Positions 19,016 to 28,636 are shown, numbered from the stretch's first letter. The stretch: DNA of 64,000 nt from Pseudomonas sp. QTF5 (GCF_000512695.2 NZ_AZRW02000027.1:1-64000); one strand, 5' to 3'. Notes: generated by a model not told the origin, from the sequence alone. Program-made: numbers and translations.

Positions 19016-20058
19016 GCGTGTTCCTCCAGCAGGCGCCAGCGCAGTTTTTCACCGGCGCGCAGCGGGATTACGGTCAGCTCGCCAAACGGCAGGCTGGTTG
19101 GGGCGGTCCACTCATCGCGGACCAGGGTGATGCGATCGGTGTTCGCCGGCAGGCCGTAGAAACGCGGGCCATTGAGGCTGGCGAAAGCTTCGAGCTTGTC
19201 CAGCGCGTTGCGCTGTTCGAAGGCTTCGGCATACATCTCGATCGCGGCATAAGCGGTGTAGCAACCGGCACAGCCGCAAGCCGCTTCTTTGGCGTGCTGG
19301 GCATGGGGCGCGGAGTCGGTGCCGAGGAAGAACTTGTCGCTGCCACTGGTGGCGGCGTCTAGCAGGGCTTCCTGGTGGGTATTGCGCTTGAGGATCGGCA
19401 GGCAATAGAAGTGCGGCCGAATCCCGCCCACCAGCATGTGGTTGCGGTTGTACAGCAGGTGGTGTGCGGTGATGGTTGCGCCGACGTTGGCCGAAGCCGC
19501 GTTGACGAACTGCACGGCGTCGGCGGTGGTGATGTGTTCGAACACCACTTTGAGGGTCGGGAAACGCTCGACCACACGACGCAAGTGCTCATCGATGAAG
19601 ATTTTTTCGCGATCGAAAACGTCGACATCGCCACGGGTGACTTCACCGTGAACCAACAAGGGCATCCCGACTTCGGCCATGGCCTCGAGTGCAGGGAAAA
19701 TCTTGTCGATGCTGGTGACGCCAGAGTCCGAGTTGGTGGTCGCGCCGGCGGGGTACAGCTTGGCGGCGTGAACGAAACCGCTGGCCTTGGCTTCACGAAT
19801 TTCTTCGGGCTGGGTGCGGTCGGTCAGGTACAGAACCATCAGCGGTTCGAAACGGCTGCCGGCCGGACGGGCGGCAAGAATCCGCTGGCGATAGCCATTG
19901 GCTTCAGCAGCGTTGCGCACCGGCGGTACCAGGTTGGGCATGATAATGGCGCGACCAAAGGTGCGCGCGACATCCGCGACGGTATTGGTCAACACAGCAC
20001 CATCGCGAAGATGAATATGCCAGTCGTCGGGACGCAGCAGGGTCAGGCGGTCGGACAT
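19012..20058 (-). CDS. pyrC: Dihydroorotase
   Basis: Zinc amidohydrolase that cyclises carbamoyl aspartate to dihydroorotate in pyrimidine synthesis. The 348-residue protein belongs to the PyrC type I short class. Metal ligands are visible: H14 and H16 in [10 protein letters not shown], the carbamylated lysine in [11 protein letters not shown] near residue 100, and further histidines in LLVHGEV and FEHITT; the active-site aspartate lies in GTDSAPHAQ. It is first in the operon with rnt, divergent from motY. Confidence 0.96.
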   Translation of the reverse strand: MSDRLTLLRPDDWHIHLRDGAVLTNTVADVARTFGRAIIMPNLVPPVRNAAEANGYRQRILAARPAGSRFEPLMVLYLTDRTQPEEIREAKASGFVHAAKLYPAGATTNSDSGVTSIDKIFPALEAMAEVGMPLLVHGEVTRGDVDVFDREKIFIDEHLRRVVERFPTLKVVFEHITTADAVQFVNAASANVGATITAHHLLYNRNHMLVGGIRPHFYCLPILKRNTHQEALLDAATSGSDKFFLGTDSAPHAQHAKEAACGCAGCYTAYAAIEMYAEAFEQRNALDKLEAFASLNGPRFYGLPANTDRITLVRDEWTAPTSLPFGELTVIPLRAGEKLRWRLLEEHA

Positions 20059-20215
20059 GAGGGGATTCCAGGCGGGTCAAACTCAGGGGAATGCTACCGG
20101 AAAAGACTCTCCCAGGCACTCGCTATCAAGTTTTGCGGCAAGCTTCCGATATCCAACAGGTACGCCGTAAATATGTGTGTCGGTCTTTTTGTTGCAAAAG
20201 CCAGTGGAGCCTCCC

Positions 20216-21124
20216 GTGCGCCAGCGTTATTTAGCCTTGCTCAGTGTGTTTGCCAGCCTTCCTGCGATGGCGCTCACTTTCCAGACTCGTCTGGAGAGCA
20301 TTGAGTGGACGGTCGAAGGTGACAAGTTCGAATGCCGCCTGACTCAACCGATCACTGATTTCGGCTCGGGGGAGTTTGTGCGTCGCGCAGGGGAGCAGGC
20401 GACATTTCGCTTGAAGGCCTACAACTCGATGATCGGTGGCGGTTCCGCAACCTTGCTGGCGGCCGCTGCGCCATGGCAACCGGGACGTGGCGACATCAAC
20501 CTGGGCTCGGTGCGAATCGGCAGTGGCAACGTGCTGTTAAACAGCTCGCAAGTTCAGGCCGGGCGCCTGATCAACGGTTTGATGGACGGTCGCAGCCCGG
20601 TGGTTCGACACTCTTCGGGTGACGGTCGGGTATCTGAAGTCCGTCTGCTGCCGGTCAAATTCAGCAAGGCCTACAGTGACTATCAGGGTTGCGTGGCCAA
20701 GTTGCTGCCGCAGAATTTCGAGCAAGTGAAGCAATCCGAAATTGGCTTTCCGGGGGAGGGCATCGATCTCGATACTCAAGCCAAGGCCCATTTGCAGGTG
20801 ATGCTGGAGTTCATGAAAGCCGATCCGACGGTCAACCACATTGAGCTCGACGGCCATTCCGACAACAGCGGCAACCGCCTGACCAACCGTGAACTGTCAC
20901 GACGCAGGGCGCTGGCCGTGATGGACTTCTTCAAGGCCAATGGTATCCAGGAATCGCAGATCACCCTGCGTTTTCACGGTGAGCGCTATCCTTTGGCGCC
21001 GAACAACAACGCCTCCAATCGGGCGAAGAACCGTCGGGTTGCCGTACGCCTTGAACGGGTAGCGCCGACTGAAAAACCGGCGTCTCAAGCCACCGCTTCC
21101 GCAGGCAGCGCGCCGAACTCCTGA
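20216..21124 (+). CDS. motY: Flagellar motor protein MotY (OmpA C-terminal domain)
   Basis: Periplasmic component associated with the flagellar stator, anchoring to peptidoglycan. I place the start at GTG 20216, six bases after GGAG; it gives a signal peptide (RQRYLALLSVFASLPAMA) and 302 residues. The N-terminal half is the MotY-specific domain. The C-terminal half (about 175-285) is OmpA-like with the peptidoglycan-binding pattern ELDGHSDNSGNRLTNRELSRRRA. No flagellar genes lie nearby; the position between pyrC and argG matches P. aeruginosa motY as I remember it. Confidence 0.88.
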   Translation: MRQRYLALLSVFASLPAMALTFQTRLESIEWTVEGDKFECRLTQPITDFGSGEFVRRAGEQATFRLKAYNSMIGGGSATLLAAAAPWQPGRGDINLGSVRIGSGNVLLNSSQVQAGRLINGLMDGRSPVVRHSSGDGRVSEVRLLPVKFSKAYSDYQGCVAKLLPQNFEQVKQSEIGFPGEGIDLDTQAKAHLQVMLEFMKADPTVNHIELDGHSDNSGNRLTNRELSRRRALAVMDFFKANGIQESQITLRFHGERYPLAPNNNASNRAKNRRVAVRLERVAPTEKPASQATASAGSAPNS

Positions 21125-21136
21125 ACCTGCTGAAAT

Positions 21137-21199
21137 CGTCGCTCACTCGACATAATCTGTCGCTTCGTCGTCATAAGCTGTCGCGCCTCTGTAAATTAT
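21137..21199 (+). promoter_or_regulatory. ArgR operator of argG (three tandem half-sites)
   Basis: Three direct repeats at exact 21-base steps follow the pseudomonad ArgR half-site TGTCGC-N8-AA-N5: CGTCGC-N8-CA (21137), TGTCGC-N8-CA (21158), TGTCGC-N8-AA (21179). They occupy the zone 55-117 bases upstream of the argG ATG, suitable for arginine-responsive control. Confidence 0.75.
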
Positions 21200-21253
21200 T
21201 CTGCATGAGCGGTAGACTTGACGGCTTTCCGTAGAACCCCGTGGAGTGATGGC

Positions 21254-22471
21254 ATGGCGGACGTAAACAAGGTCGTTCTGGCGTATTCCGGCGGCCTGGA
21301 CACTTCGGTGATCCTCAAGTGGCTGCAGGATACTTATAACTGTGAAGTAGTGACCTTCACCGCTGACCTGGGTCAGGGCGAAGAGGTCGAACCGGCCCGC
21401 GCCAAGGCACAGGCCATGGGCGTAAAAGAAATCTACATCGACGATCTGCGCGAAGAATTCGTGCGCGATTTCGTGTTCCCGATGTTCCGCGCCAACACCG
21501 TTTACGAAGGCGAGTACCTGTTGGGTACTTCCATCGCTCGTCCGTTGATCGCCAAGCGCTTGATCGAAATCGCCAACGAAACCGGCGCTGACGCCATTTC
21601 CCACGGCGCGACCGGTAAGGGCAACGACCAGGTTCGTTTCGAACTGGGCGCCTACGCCTTGAAACCAGGCGTGAAAGTGATCGCTCCGTGGCGCGAATGG
21701 GATCTGCTGTCCCGCGAGAAGCTGATGGATTATGCCGAGAAGCACGCAATTCCGATCGAGCGTCACGGCAAGAAAAAATCCCCGTACTCGATGGACGCCA
21801 ACTTGCTGCACATCTCCTATGAAGGCGGCGTGCTGGAAGACACCTGGACCGAGCACGAAGAAGACATGTGGAAATGGACCGTCTCCCCGGAGAACGCTCC
21901 TGACAAACCGCAGTACCTGGAGCTGACCTACCGCAACGGCGACATCGTCGCACTGGACGGCGTCGAAATGACTCCGGCCACCGTGCTGGCGACCTTGAAC
22001 CGTATCGGTGGCGAACACGGTATCGGCCGTCTCGACATCGTCGAAAACCGCTACGTGGGCATGAAGTCCCGTGGCTGCTACGAAACTCCAGGCGGCACCA
22101 TCATGCTGCGCGCTCACCGTGCGATCGAATCGATCACCCTGGACCGCGAAGTGGCTCACCTCAAAGACGAGCTGATGCCTAAATACGCCAGCTTGATCTA
22201 CACCGGTTACTGGTGGAGCCCTGAGCGTCTGATGCTGCAACAGATGATTGACGCTTCCCAGGCTCATGTGAACGGCGTAGTGCGCCTGAAGCTGTACAAG
22301 GGCAATGTGATCGTCACTGGCCGCAAGTCCGACGAGTCGTTGTTCGACGCCAACATCGCGACCTTCGAAGAAGATGGCGGCGCCTACAACCAGGCCGATG
22401 CGGCGGGCTTCATCAAGCTCAACGCCTTGCGCATGCGTATCGCGGCGAACAAAGGCCGGAAGCTTTTCTGA
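21254..22471 (+). CDS. argG: Argininosuccinate synthase
   Basis: ATP-dependent ligase joining citrulline and aspartate, the penultimate step of arginine synthesis. The 405-residue protein starts at 21254, after GTGGAG, with [19 protein letters not shown] containing the N-type ATP pyrophosphatase loop (residues 12-18). The citrulline/aspartate-binding blocks [13 protein letters not shown] and [12 protein letters not shown] are intact. With argF in this window it supplies two of the last three steps; both have ArgR-like sites upstream. Monocistronic, followed by a hairpin. Confidence 0.97.
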   Translation: MADVNKVVLAYSGGLDTSVILKWLQDTYNCEVVTFTADLGQGEEVEPARAKAQAMGVKEIYIDDLREEFVRDFVFPMFRANTVYEGEYLLGTSIARPLIAKRLIEIANETGADAISHGATGKGNDQVRFELGAYALKPGVKVIAPWREWDLLSREKLMDYAEKHAIPIERHGKKKSPYSMDANLLHISYEGGVLEDTWTEHEEDMWKWTVSPENAPDKPQYLELTYRNGDIVALDGVEMTPATVLATLNRIGGEHGIGRLDIVENRYVGMKSRGCYETPGGTIMLRAHRAIESITLDREVAHLKDELMPKYASLIYTGYWWSPERLMLQQMIDASQAHVNGVVRLKLYKGNVIVTGRKSDESLFDANIATFEEDGGAYNQADAAGFIKLNALRMRIAANKGRKLF

Positions 22472-22490
22472 GACCTTTGAGTCGGTAATG

Positions 22491-22525
22491 GATTTGTGGC
22501 CTTGTTGATGACAAGGCCACAAAAT
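22491..22525 (+). terminator. Stem-loop after argG
   Basis: Perfect 12-base stem TTGTGGCCTTGT / ACAAGGCCACAA around TGATG, 20 bases after argG. It lacks a T-run, so termination is likely but not certain. No gene is seen between it and the minus-strand gene ending at 22647. Confidence 0.65.
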
Positions 22526-22646
22526 CTGAAAGGGGGCTGCTGCATATTGCGTTTCGCTTTCTTCTTGTTTCTGCTAACCGTTCCTTCTGCTTCCTGTCCT
22601 TGAGTTTGCTTCAAGGGCTGTCTTCTGATGTGCGACAGTTCAATAC

Positions 22647-23228
22647 CTAGCCCATAATCGTCACGCCCTGTGAACTCAAGTTGTAAGAAATACAGAATGT
22701 TGCGCTGTTCTGTTTCTTTATTTGTTTCCAATGTTTGAGTGTGTTGTCCTTCAGTAATTTATCCGAGTCGGCACACGTGAGAAATACGATCACTTGTGCA
22801 GGGTTTTCCGGAGGGTGCTGAATACTCTCCATCAGGACGCTGAGCGCCATTTTTTTGCGTACCCACCGTGCATCAACGATGTGCAGATCCTTTACGGAAG
22901 CAGGCAGGTGCACATGGTGTGGGGCCGAGCTTTCAGGCGTTACCTTGGGTGGGCTGTTTCCCGAGTGATCAGCGTTGTCCATGACTTTTATGAAATGTTT
23001 TCCCTTCTCGAAATCGGAGGGCGCGTAAAGCGACCGATAGTTGAAGTTGAGTGTGATGAAGAAAAGGAAAAGTAAATAAAAGGGGAAGCTGATCAGGAAC
23101 CAAACATAAAGCTCTCTTTCCTCATCATCGAGAAAGGGGAGGGATACAGCGGCCGAAGTTTCAGATAATGCTGCAAAAATTGCGATGATTGTCATGGGGT
23201 TGGTGATTCTTTTTCTGAGTTTTATCAT
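22647..23228 (-). CDS. Hypothetical membrane protein in AT-rich DNA
   Basis: I do not recognise a family. The 193-residue product begins with a basic stretch, has two hydrophobic segments (about 12-31 and 42-62: TIIAIFAALSETSAAVS and FLISFPFYLLFLFFITL), then a ~130-residue soluble domain with scattered His and Lys. Codon use is less GC-biased than in neighbouring genes. No clear ribosome site precedes the ATG; ATG 23195 is an alternative. It stands alone between argG and a response regulator. Confidence 0.6.
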   Translation of the reverse strand: MIKLRKRITNPMTIIAIFAALSETSAAVSLPFLDDEERELYVWFLISFPFYLLFLFFITLNFNYRSLYAPSDFEKGKHFIKVMDNADHSGNSPPKVTPESSAPHHVHLPASVKDLHIVDARWVRKKMALSVLMESIQHPPENPAQVIVFLTCADSDKLLKDNTLKHWKQIKKQNSATFCISYNLSSQGVTIMG

Positions 23229-23789
23229 GTTTTATGCTCATGAAGTATTGTACTTTCTCGATTGGTTTGCGGGAGGGTAATAACTGATTCGTTGAGTTTT
23301 TTCTATTGTGGTTAACTGTTTTTTTTTTTGCTCTGGTAGTGAAGATTACTATAGTCGCTGTGTTGTTGTCGGGTCGGGTATGGCTGCTTGTTTATTTTAG
23401 ATTTATAAGAAGTGTATTGCTGGTGAAGTATTACGGTATGTGAGCTTTTCTTGGTTGTTTGAGTCAGGTTGCGGAGAGTGCTGGTAAATGCCCGTTACTT
23501 TTAAGGGTAGCTCAATAGTCGATGTATGTTGAATTATCGGCGTCAAACCTTGGTTTTGTGTTTTTTTGTTGTAAGGCGATACAGAAAAAATGTCGGAGCG
23601 CTGAACAATGTTGGACCAGTAACATCTCTGGCTCTTCGTGTGGCAATGATTTTTTGTAGGAATAATCCGTGTTGTTTGTAGGCTATGTCTCTCGCTGCGA
23701 GTGGCCGGGGGTGACGGCATGCCATGGGTGAAACGACTAGGCTATGGTGCGGGCTCTAAAAATTCGAACAGCGAAAATTGGACTTGCCC
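23229..23789. other. AT-rich intergenic stretch without a supported gene
   Basis: About 560 bases of visibly lower GC with a 13-base T-run near 23319-23331. Short open frames exist on both strands but none has a ribosome site, codon bias or recognisable product. Together with the preceding gene it forms an island of atypical composition. Confidence 0.6.
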
Positions 23790-24416
23790 ATGAATAAAGT
23801 GCTGATCGTGGATGATCACCCCGTCATTCGTCTTGCGGTACGTATGCTAATGGAACGTCATGGCTACGAAGTCATTGCAGAAACAGATAATGGTGTGGAC
23901 GCATTACAACTTGCCCGTGACCTGATGCCGGATATTGTCATTCTGGATATTGGAATACCGAAACTGGATGGGTTGGAAGTCATCGCGCGCCTGACATCAA
24001 CGGCGATGCCTCTAAAAGTACTGATATTGACTTCCCAGGCGCCAGGGCACTTTTCCATGCGCTGCATGCAATCGGGTGCCGCCGGATATGTCTGCAAACA
24101 ACAGGATCTCACCGAGTTGCTCAGTGCAATAAAAGCCGTACTGTCAGGTTACAGCTACTTTCCAAATCAGGCTCTGCATACCGTGCGTTCCAGTCTTGGG
24201 AACGCCAGTGAAGCTGATATGGTGGATCGTTTGTCCGGGCGAGAGATGATGGTCCTGCAACAGTTGGCCCGAGGAAAGACAAACAAGGAGATCGCCGATG
24301 GAATGTTCCTCAGCAATAAAACCGTTAGTACTTACAAGACTCGTCTTCTATTAAAGCTCAATGCTCGCTCACTGGTCGACCTGATCGAATTGGCCCAACG
24401 TAATGGCCTGGTATGA
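23790..24416 (+). CDS. LuxR/NarL-family response regulator (BvgA/ErdR-like)
   Basis: Two-domain transcription regulator of 208 residues. The receiver domain starts MNKVLIVDDHP, with the phospho-acceptor aspartate in DIVILDIGIPKLDG near residue 51 and a conserved lysine in GYVCKQQDL. The C-terminal LuxR-type helix-turn-helix (LSGREMMVLQQLARGKTNKEIADGMFLSNKTVSTYKTRL) follows. ATG 23790 gives the exact receiver start; an upstream in-frame TTG is less likely. No histidine kinase is adjacent, so it is an orphan regulator here. It resembles BvgA-like and ErdR regulators, but the target is unknown. Confidence 0.87.
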   Translation: MNKVLIVDDHPVIRLAVRMLMERHGYEVIAETDNGVDALQLARDLMPDIVILDIGIPKLDGLEVIARLTSTAMPLKVLILTSQAPGHFSMRCMQSGAAGYVCKQQDLTELLSAIKAVLSGYSYFPNQALHTVRSSLGNASEADMVDRLSGREMMVLQQLARGKTNKEIADGMFLSNKTVSTYKTRLLLKLNARSLVDLIELAQRNGLV

Positions 24417-24475
24417 CGCTGCCAGCGTTTGACGAGGCGCGATGAACGGGCGTTTATCAGGGGTCGGCACTTAGT

Positions 24476-24502
24476 AAAAAGCCTCCGTTTCGGGAGGCTT
24501 TT
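24476..24502. terminator. Bidirectional terminator (response regulator / 59-aa gene)
   Basis: AAAAAGCCTCC / GGGAGGCTTTT hairpin with a GTTTC loop, 60 bases past the regulator stop and immediately downstream of the minus-strand small gene, with A- and T-runs on both sides. Confidence 0.85.
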
Positions 24503-24507
24503 AAGCG

Positions 24508-24687
24508 TCACAAGTCAAAATCGTAATCGGCCAATTGCTTCTGCAGTCGGCGCTCCTCCAGCATATTGTCGATGGTGCGACGTTTGCTCAGGTTGGTCTT
24601 CGCCACTTCCACTACCGGCTCAGCGTCATCGGCCTCAACGGGAGTGAAGTCGTCTTCTACGTCCAATTGCTCTTTGCCAGTACTCAT
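24508..24687 (-). CDS. Small acidic conserved protein (PA3496-like)
   Basis: A 59-residue gene: MSTGKEQLDVEDDFTPVEAD at the start, an acidic N-terminal half, then a basic/coiled section (KTNLSKRRTIDNMLEERRLQKQ) and the tail LADYDFDL. GGAG lies eight bases before the ATG and a terminator follows the stop. It matches in length and position the small Pseudomonas protein next to nth that is PA3496 in P. aeruginosa, recently described as a putative envelope-integrity protein (from memory). It has no signal peptide or membrane segment, so the location is unclear. Confidence 0.82.
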   Translation of the reverse strand: MSTGKEQLDVEDDFTPVEADDAEPVVEVAKTNLSKRRTIDNMLEERRLQKQLADYDFDL

Positions 24688-24794
24688 AAGGTTAACTCCA
24701 GGCTAAGGCTGCCTTTGGCGCTCCTTATATCGACAATTTCCCGGCGGGTAAAAAAGATTTTTTCAATCGATCAATCAAAAAAACTAATAGCGCC

Positions 24795-25433
24795 TCAATC
24801 GTCCGAGGTCTTTTGCTTGTATTCGCACAAGTCCTCGATCCTGCAACTGCCACACCGCGGCTTGCGGGCCAGGCACACGTAGCGCCCATGGAGAATAAGC
24901 CAGTGATGAGCGTCGAGCAGATATTCCTTCGGCACGAATTTCATCAGTTTCTGCTCCACCTCGACCACATTCTTGCCCGGAGCAATGCCGGTACGGTTGC
25001 TGACCCGGAAAATGTGGGTGTCCACGGCCATGGTCAACTGACGAAACGCGGTATTGAGCACCACGTTGGCGGTCTTGCGACCGACGCCGGGCAATGCCTC
25101 CAACGCTTCGCGGGTCTGCGGCACTTCACCGCCATGGCGCTCCACCAGCAAGCGACAGGTTTCGATCACGTTTTTCGCTTTACTGTTGAACAGGCCGATG
25201 GTCTTGATGTACTCCGACAGCCCTTCGACGCCCAAGGCATGGATCGCCGCTGGCGTGTTGGCCACCGGGAACAGTTTGGCGGTGGCCTTGTTCACGCCGA
25301 CATCGGTCGACTGCGCCGAGAGAATCACGGCGATCAGCAATTCGAACGGTGAGGAGTAGGCCAGTTCGGTCTTTGGTTCAGGGTTGTCTTCGTGAAACCT
25401 GCGGAATATCTCAAGACGTTTTGCGGCATTCAT
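24795..25433 (-). CDS. nth: Endonuclease III
   Basis: DNA glycosylase/AP lyase that removes oxidised pyrimidines. In the 212-residue protein, the helix-hairpin-helix LPGVGRKTANVVL carries the catalytic lysine near 120, VDTHIFRVSNR holds the catalytic aspartate near 138, and the C-terminal [4Fe-4S] loop has the C-x6-C-x2-C-x5-C pattern (CLARKPRCGSCRIEDLC). It lies 25 bases after rnfE on the same strand, the rnf-nth linkage common in gammaproteobacteria. Confidence 0.96.
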   Translation of the reverse strand: MNAAKRLEIFRRFHEDNPEPKTELAYSSPFELLIAVILSAQSTDVGVNKATAKLFPVANTPAAIHALGVEGLSEYIKTIGLFNSKAKNVIETCRLLVERHGGEVPQTREALEALPGVGRKTANVVLNTAFRQLTMAVDTHIFRVSNRTGIAPGKNVVEVEQKLMKFVPKEYLLDAHHWLILHGRYVCLARKPRCGSCRIEDLCEYKQKTSDD

Positions 25434-25458
25434 GGGCGATGCGTTTCCTCGAAGGCGG

Positions 25459-26049
25459 TCAATGTGAGGCTGCCGGGCGGCGGGTCCAGGCCTGATGTGC
25501 GGCGATCAGCAGTCCCAGCAGAATAAACCCGCCAGGGGCCAGCGTGGCAAGGTGCAGGCCACCGTCGGCGATCAGCGTCCAGCCTTGCCAGTCCGGTTGC
25601 GTGGCACCGGCCATCCAGGACAGATGGCTACCAAGTGTCCCGTTGCCGATGAACTCGCGCAGCAGGCCCAGGCCCACCATCAAGGCGCCGAACAGGCCAC
25701 ACAGACGCAATCGATCACGCCATGCGCTTTGGAAAAAACCGTTGTGTTCCAGCACGACGCATTGCAAGGCGATCAATCCTGCGTAGAAACCCAGATGCTG
25801 GTGCCATTGGAGCGACCAGGCTTGCGTGGCGAGTTCTGCGCAACTGGTCAGCGTGGCGGCCAGCAAGAGGCTGGCAAGCAAATGTGTTGCCGGAATCAGT
25901 CGCGAGCGCAAGACGCTCATGCTCACACCGTAAGCGCTGAGCACCAGGGCGAACATCAGCCACAGACCCAGGGCCGTTACCAATGAATCAGTGACGCCGA
26001 TCAACGGCGTAAGCATCAGCGAGTTCTGCAGTGTTGATGACTTATTCAT
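25459..26049 (-). CDS. rnfE: Rnf/Rsx electron transport complex subunit E (divergent, short)
   Basis: Integral membrane protein of 196 residues, about 35 shorter than E. coli RsxE, with six hydrophobic segments. The core LREFIGNGTL and LAPGGFILLGLL motifs are retained. In E. coli-type proteins a cysteine in the first helix (LCPLLAVT) helps bind a [2Fe-2S] cluster; here the equivalent is T14 (LTPLIGVT). The second ligand is kept as C97 (LQCVVLEHN). RnfE normally pairs with RnfA in the membrane. Its start overlaps the end of rnfG by eight bases. The assignment is firm; full activity is doubtful. Confidence 0.88.
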   Translation of the reverse strand: MNKSSTLQNSLMLTPLIGVTDSLVTALGLWLMFALVLSAYGVSMSVLRSRLIPATHLLASLLLAATLTSCAELATQAWSLQWHQHLGFYAGLIALQCVVLEHNGFFQSAWRDRLRLCGLFGALMVGLGLLREFIGNGTLGSHLSWMAGATQPDWQGWTLIADGGLHLATLAPGGFILLGLLIAAHQAWTRRPAASH

Positions 26050-26653
26050 GGGCGCTGCTCCCGATCAGCGGTTGCCGGTGTTCATCGAAGTAGCGCAGCG
26101 CGTCATGGGTGGCATTGATCACCGCTCTTGAAGTGATGGTCGCGCCTGCGATCTGATCGAATTGCCCTTGGTCTTTTTTCAGGGCCCAGCCATTGTCATC
26201 GGGGTCGGTCAGGGACTTGCCGGTAAACACCTGAAGCCAGGCATTGGGCCAGTCGGCGAGCTTGCCGCCCAGCCCCGGGGTTTCCGATTGCTTTAGCGTT
26301 TTGACCCCCACTAACTTGCCTTGGGGGTCGATGGCGATCAGCAATTCGATGGAGCCGGCGTAGCCCAGAGTCTGGCTGCGCAGCAACACGGTGCTCGGTT
26401 GGCCGGCCTTGGACGCCAGGTAGCCACCCAGCAGTGTGCTATTGGCCAGGCGAGTGCTTTCGAGACTGAGGGGGTGTTCCAGTGGCTGATTGTCGTAGCT
26501 GCCGGGCGGTAGCAGATCCAGTAACTGACGGCTGTCGATCAGGCGTTGTTCGGCAGCAATGCGCGCGGCGCTGGTGTGCTGCACGAGGTAAGTCGCGCCC
26601 ATCCCCAGGCTTGCCAGCACTACCAGGATTACAACGCTCGTCGCTCGGTTCAT
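26042..26653 (-). CDS. rnfG: Rnf/Rsx electron transport complex subunit G
   Basis: Single-pass membrane flavoprotein with a periplasmic FMN domain (203 residues). One N-terminal helix (SVVILVVLASLGMGATYLV) precedes the domain; the covalent FMN motif GATIT (in QIAGATITSRAV, near residue 180) is intact, with the flavin carried on its last threonine. The family segment TLKQSETPGLGGKL is also present. ATG 26653 overlaps the rnfD stop (ATGA), indicating coupled translation. The longer open frame upstream is only the other-frame shadow of rnfD. Confidence 0.92.
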   Translation of the reverse strand: MNRATSVVILVVLASLGMGATYLVQHTSAARIAAEQRLIDSRQLLDLLPPGSYDNQPLEHPLSLESTRLANSTLLGGYLASKAGQPSTVLLRSQTLGYAGSIELLIAIDPQGKLVGVKTLKQSETPGLGGKLADWPNAWLQVFTGKSLTDPDDNGWALKKDQGQFDQIAGATITSRAVINATHDALRYFDEHRQPLIGSSAHE

Positions 26654-27642
26654 GGGGCAACCTGCTCCTGTCTGATGGCGGCAAACCGCTCCAGCGCCGG
26701 TACACAGAGGTTCATCAGTAAAACCGCAAAGGCCACGCCGTCCGGATACCCGCCCCACGTCCGAATCAGGTAAGTCAGTAACCCCACGCCTGCACCGAAC
26801 AGTAATCGGGCAGTCGGGTTTTTCGCGCCGGATATCGGTTCCGTCACGATGAAGAAAGCACCGAGCATGCTCGCGCCGGTGAGCAGATGAAACAGTGGCG
26901 AGCCATGAGAGTCGGAGCCCGTCCCGTTCCAACACAACAGGCTGATGATGAACAGGCTGGCGAGCATGCCGACCGGTGCATGCCAACTGAATACCCGCCG
27001 CTGCAGCAGAAACGCACCGCCTGCCAGAAACGCCAGGTTGACCCATTCCACGCCTCGGCCGCCAAAACGGCCGAATGCCGGATTGCCGGCGAACAGTTCT
27101 TCCATGGTCAGGCTTTTGTTGATTCGCAGACTGTCCAGCGCCGTGGCCTGAGCCCACGCATCGGGGATCTGACCGAAGCTGAAGCCGAACACCTGTTGCA
27201 ACCCACCGAACAAATCCATGCCATGGGACGCTGGCCAGTGGGTCATTTGCTGGGGAAACATCACCAGGACCAGCGCGAAACCGAGCATCGCCGGATTGAA
27301 CGGATTCTTGCCGACGCCGCCATACAAGTGCTTGCCGAAAAACAGTCCGAACGCCGCAGCACTGACCGTCAGCCACCACGGGCAATAAGGCGGCAAGGCC
27401 AGCGCCAACAGCGTCGCACTGACCAGCGCACTGCCATCGCTCAGTGTCGGTTTTACCGGTTGCTTACGCAGCTGCAATACCGCCGCCTCAACGGCCAGCG
27501 CGGTGGCAGCCGCCAGAATCAGGTTGATCAACACGCCCCAGCCGTACAGCCAGAACAACATCAGCATCCCCGGCACGGTGGCCAGCAATACCAGCTTCAT
27601 GGCTTGCTGAAGGCGTTCGTCCACCGATTCAAGGGGTGACAT
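26650..27642 (-). CDS. rnfD: Rnf/Rsx electron transport complex subunit D
   Basis: Polytopic membrane subunit (330 residues) that carries a covalent FMN in characterised complexes; here ATALDSLR near residue 165 corresponds to the ATPLD attachment context. Other hallmarks are [16 protein letters not shown] and the C-terminal [20 protein letters not shown] and [21 protein letters not shown] 27642 is six bases after AGGTGG and overlaps the end of rnfB by 14 bases. In the canonical order rnfC should lie between rnfB and rnfD, but there is no room for it here. Confidence 0.92.
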   Translation of the reverse strand: MSPLESVDERLQQAMKLVLLATVPGMLMLFWLYGWGVLINLILAAATALAVEAAVLQLRKQPVKPTLSDGSALVSATLLALALPPYCPWWLTVSAAAFGLFFGKHLYGGVGKNPFNPAMLGFALVLVMFPQQMTHWPASHGMDLFGGLQQVFGFSFGQIPDAWAQATALDSLRINKSLTMEELFAGNPAFGRFGGRGVEWVNLAFLAGGAFLLQRRVFSWHAPVGMLASLFIISLLCWNGTGSDSHGSPLFHLLTGASMLGAFFIVTEPISGAKNPTARLLFGAGVGLLTYLIRTWGGYPDGVAFAVLLMNLCVPALERFAAIRQEQVAP

Positions 27643-28636
27643 GGGCATCCACCTGACGCTCGGCTTCGCTGAGCGCATGTTGCAACGCTTCGATCTGTTC
27701 GGCCGGCGCCTCGCTTGTTTGGGCTTTCTTGAGTTCGGCGCGGCGCATGGCCAGCTGGATCTTCGCCCGTTTCAGTTCGGCATCTTTTGCCGGGGCAGGT
27801 GGTGCAGAGACCGGCGGTGCGCTGCTCTCCAGTTGTGCCAGCGCCTGTTCGGCGGCTTCGAACTGCTGTTGCAGCACGATCAGTTGCGATTGCTGTTCGA
27901 AGGTTGGCGGATGCCCGAAAGCCTTGAGCGATTTGTTCAGCTGCGCCCGACTCATCGCCAGATCGACCTTGGCCTTTTTCAGTGCCGCATCGGCATTGGC
28001 GGCCTTCTGTGCGCGGACGCGCTCGAGTGCAGCCTGAACCGGGTCGAGCGTCACTTCGCTGTGCTGCACGGCGCGTTGGGCACGGGCCTGGCGTTCGGCG
28101 AGTTTCTGTTGCTCTTCGCGATGCAAACGGGCATTGCGCTGTTCGAAACGGCGTCGCGCGTGATTGCGCTTGGCGGCCCGGGCCTGTTGTTCCTCCAGGC
28201 TGAACGCCAGCCCGCCGACAATCGGCAGCACCGTGGCCAGCGGTAACGGATGCATCTCGATGCAATCCACCGGGCAGGGCGCCACGCAGAGGTCGCAACC
28301 GGTGCATTCGTCGATGATGACCGTGTGCATGAATTTCGCCGCGCCGACAATGGCGTCGACCGGGCAGGCCTGAATGCACTTGGTGCAGCCGATGCATTCG
28401 GCTTCGCGGATGTAAGCGATCTGCGCTGGTGCCGAACCGCGACTGACGTCCAGTTCCAGCACCGGCACTTTCAGCAGGTCGGCCAGGGCCGCGATGGTTT
28501 CGCTGCCGCCTGGTGGGCACTTGTTGATCGGTTCGCCGCTGGCAATGCCTTCGGCGTAGGGTTTGCATCCGGGGTGGCCACACTTGCCGCATTGGGTCTG
28601 CGGCAAGAGGGCATCGATGCGTTGAATCAGACTCAT
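27629..28636 (-). CDS. rnfB: RnfB-like ferredoxin subunit with RnfC-like C-terminal tail
   Basis: Iron-sulfur subunit of 335 residues, much longer than usual RnfB (~190). It lacks the N-terminal membrane helix of E. coli RsxB. Residues 16-40 hold the first [4Fe-4S] motif (C16, C19, C24, C40); C81-C91 and C111-C121 form two ferredoxin-type C-x2-C-x2-C-x3-C motifs, so all the RnfB cluster sites are intact. After residue ~140 comes a charged, probably coiled-coil tail ([16 protein letters not shown], then repeated [17 protein letters not shown] / [16 protein letters not shown]) of the kind found at the C-terminus of RnfC. No rnfC follows. A fusion or deletion product is inferred. Confidence 0.88.
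   Translation of the reverse strand: MSLIQRIDALLPQTQCGKCGHPGCKPYAEGIASGEPINKCPPGGSETIAALADLLKVPVLELDVSRGSAPAQIAYIREAECIGCTKCIQACPVDAIVGAAKFMHTVIIDECTGCDLCVAPCPVDCIEMHPLPLATVLPIVGGLAFSLEEQQARAAKRNHARRRFEQRNARLHREEQQKLAERQARAQRAVQHSEVTLDPVQAALERVRAQKAANADAALKKAKVDLAMSRAQLNKSLKAFGHPPTFEQQSQLIVLQQQFEAAEQALAQLESSAPPVSAPPAPAKDAELKRAKIQLAMRRAELKKAQTSEAPAEQIEALQHALSEAERQVDAHVTP

Noticed and set aside
22491-22525. Attachment site or IS end
   Set aside because: Although it borders the AT-rich islet, no integrase, transposase or direct repeat is present; a simple hairpin after argG explains it.
23403-23720. Minus-strand frame of 105 codons in the AT-rich gap
   Set aside because: No ribosome site, skewed composition rich in T, P, N and H, and no hydrophobic core; probably random in AT-rich DNA.
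26654-27385. Long N-terminal extension of rnfG
   Set aside because: Lies entirely within rnfD in another frame; the rnfG start at 26653 with an ATGA overlap explains the gene fully.
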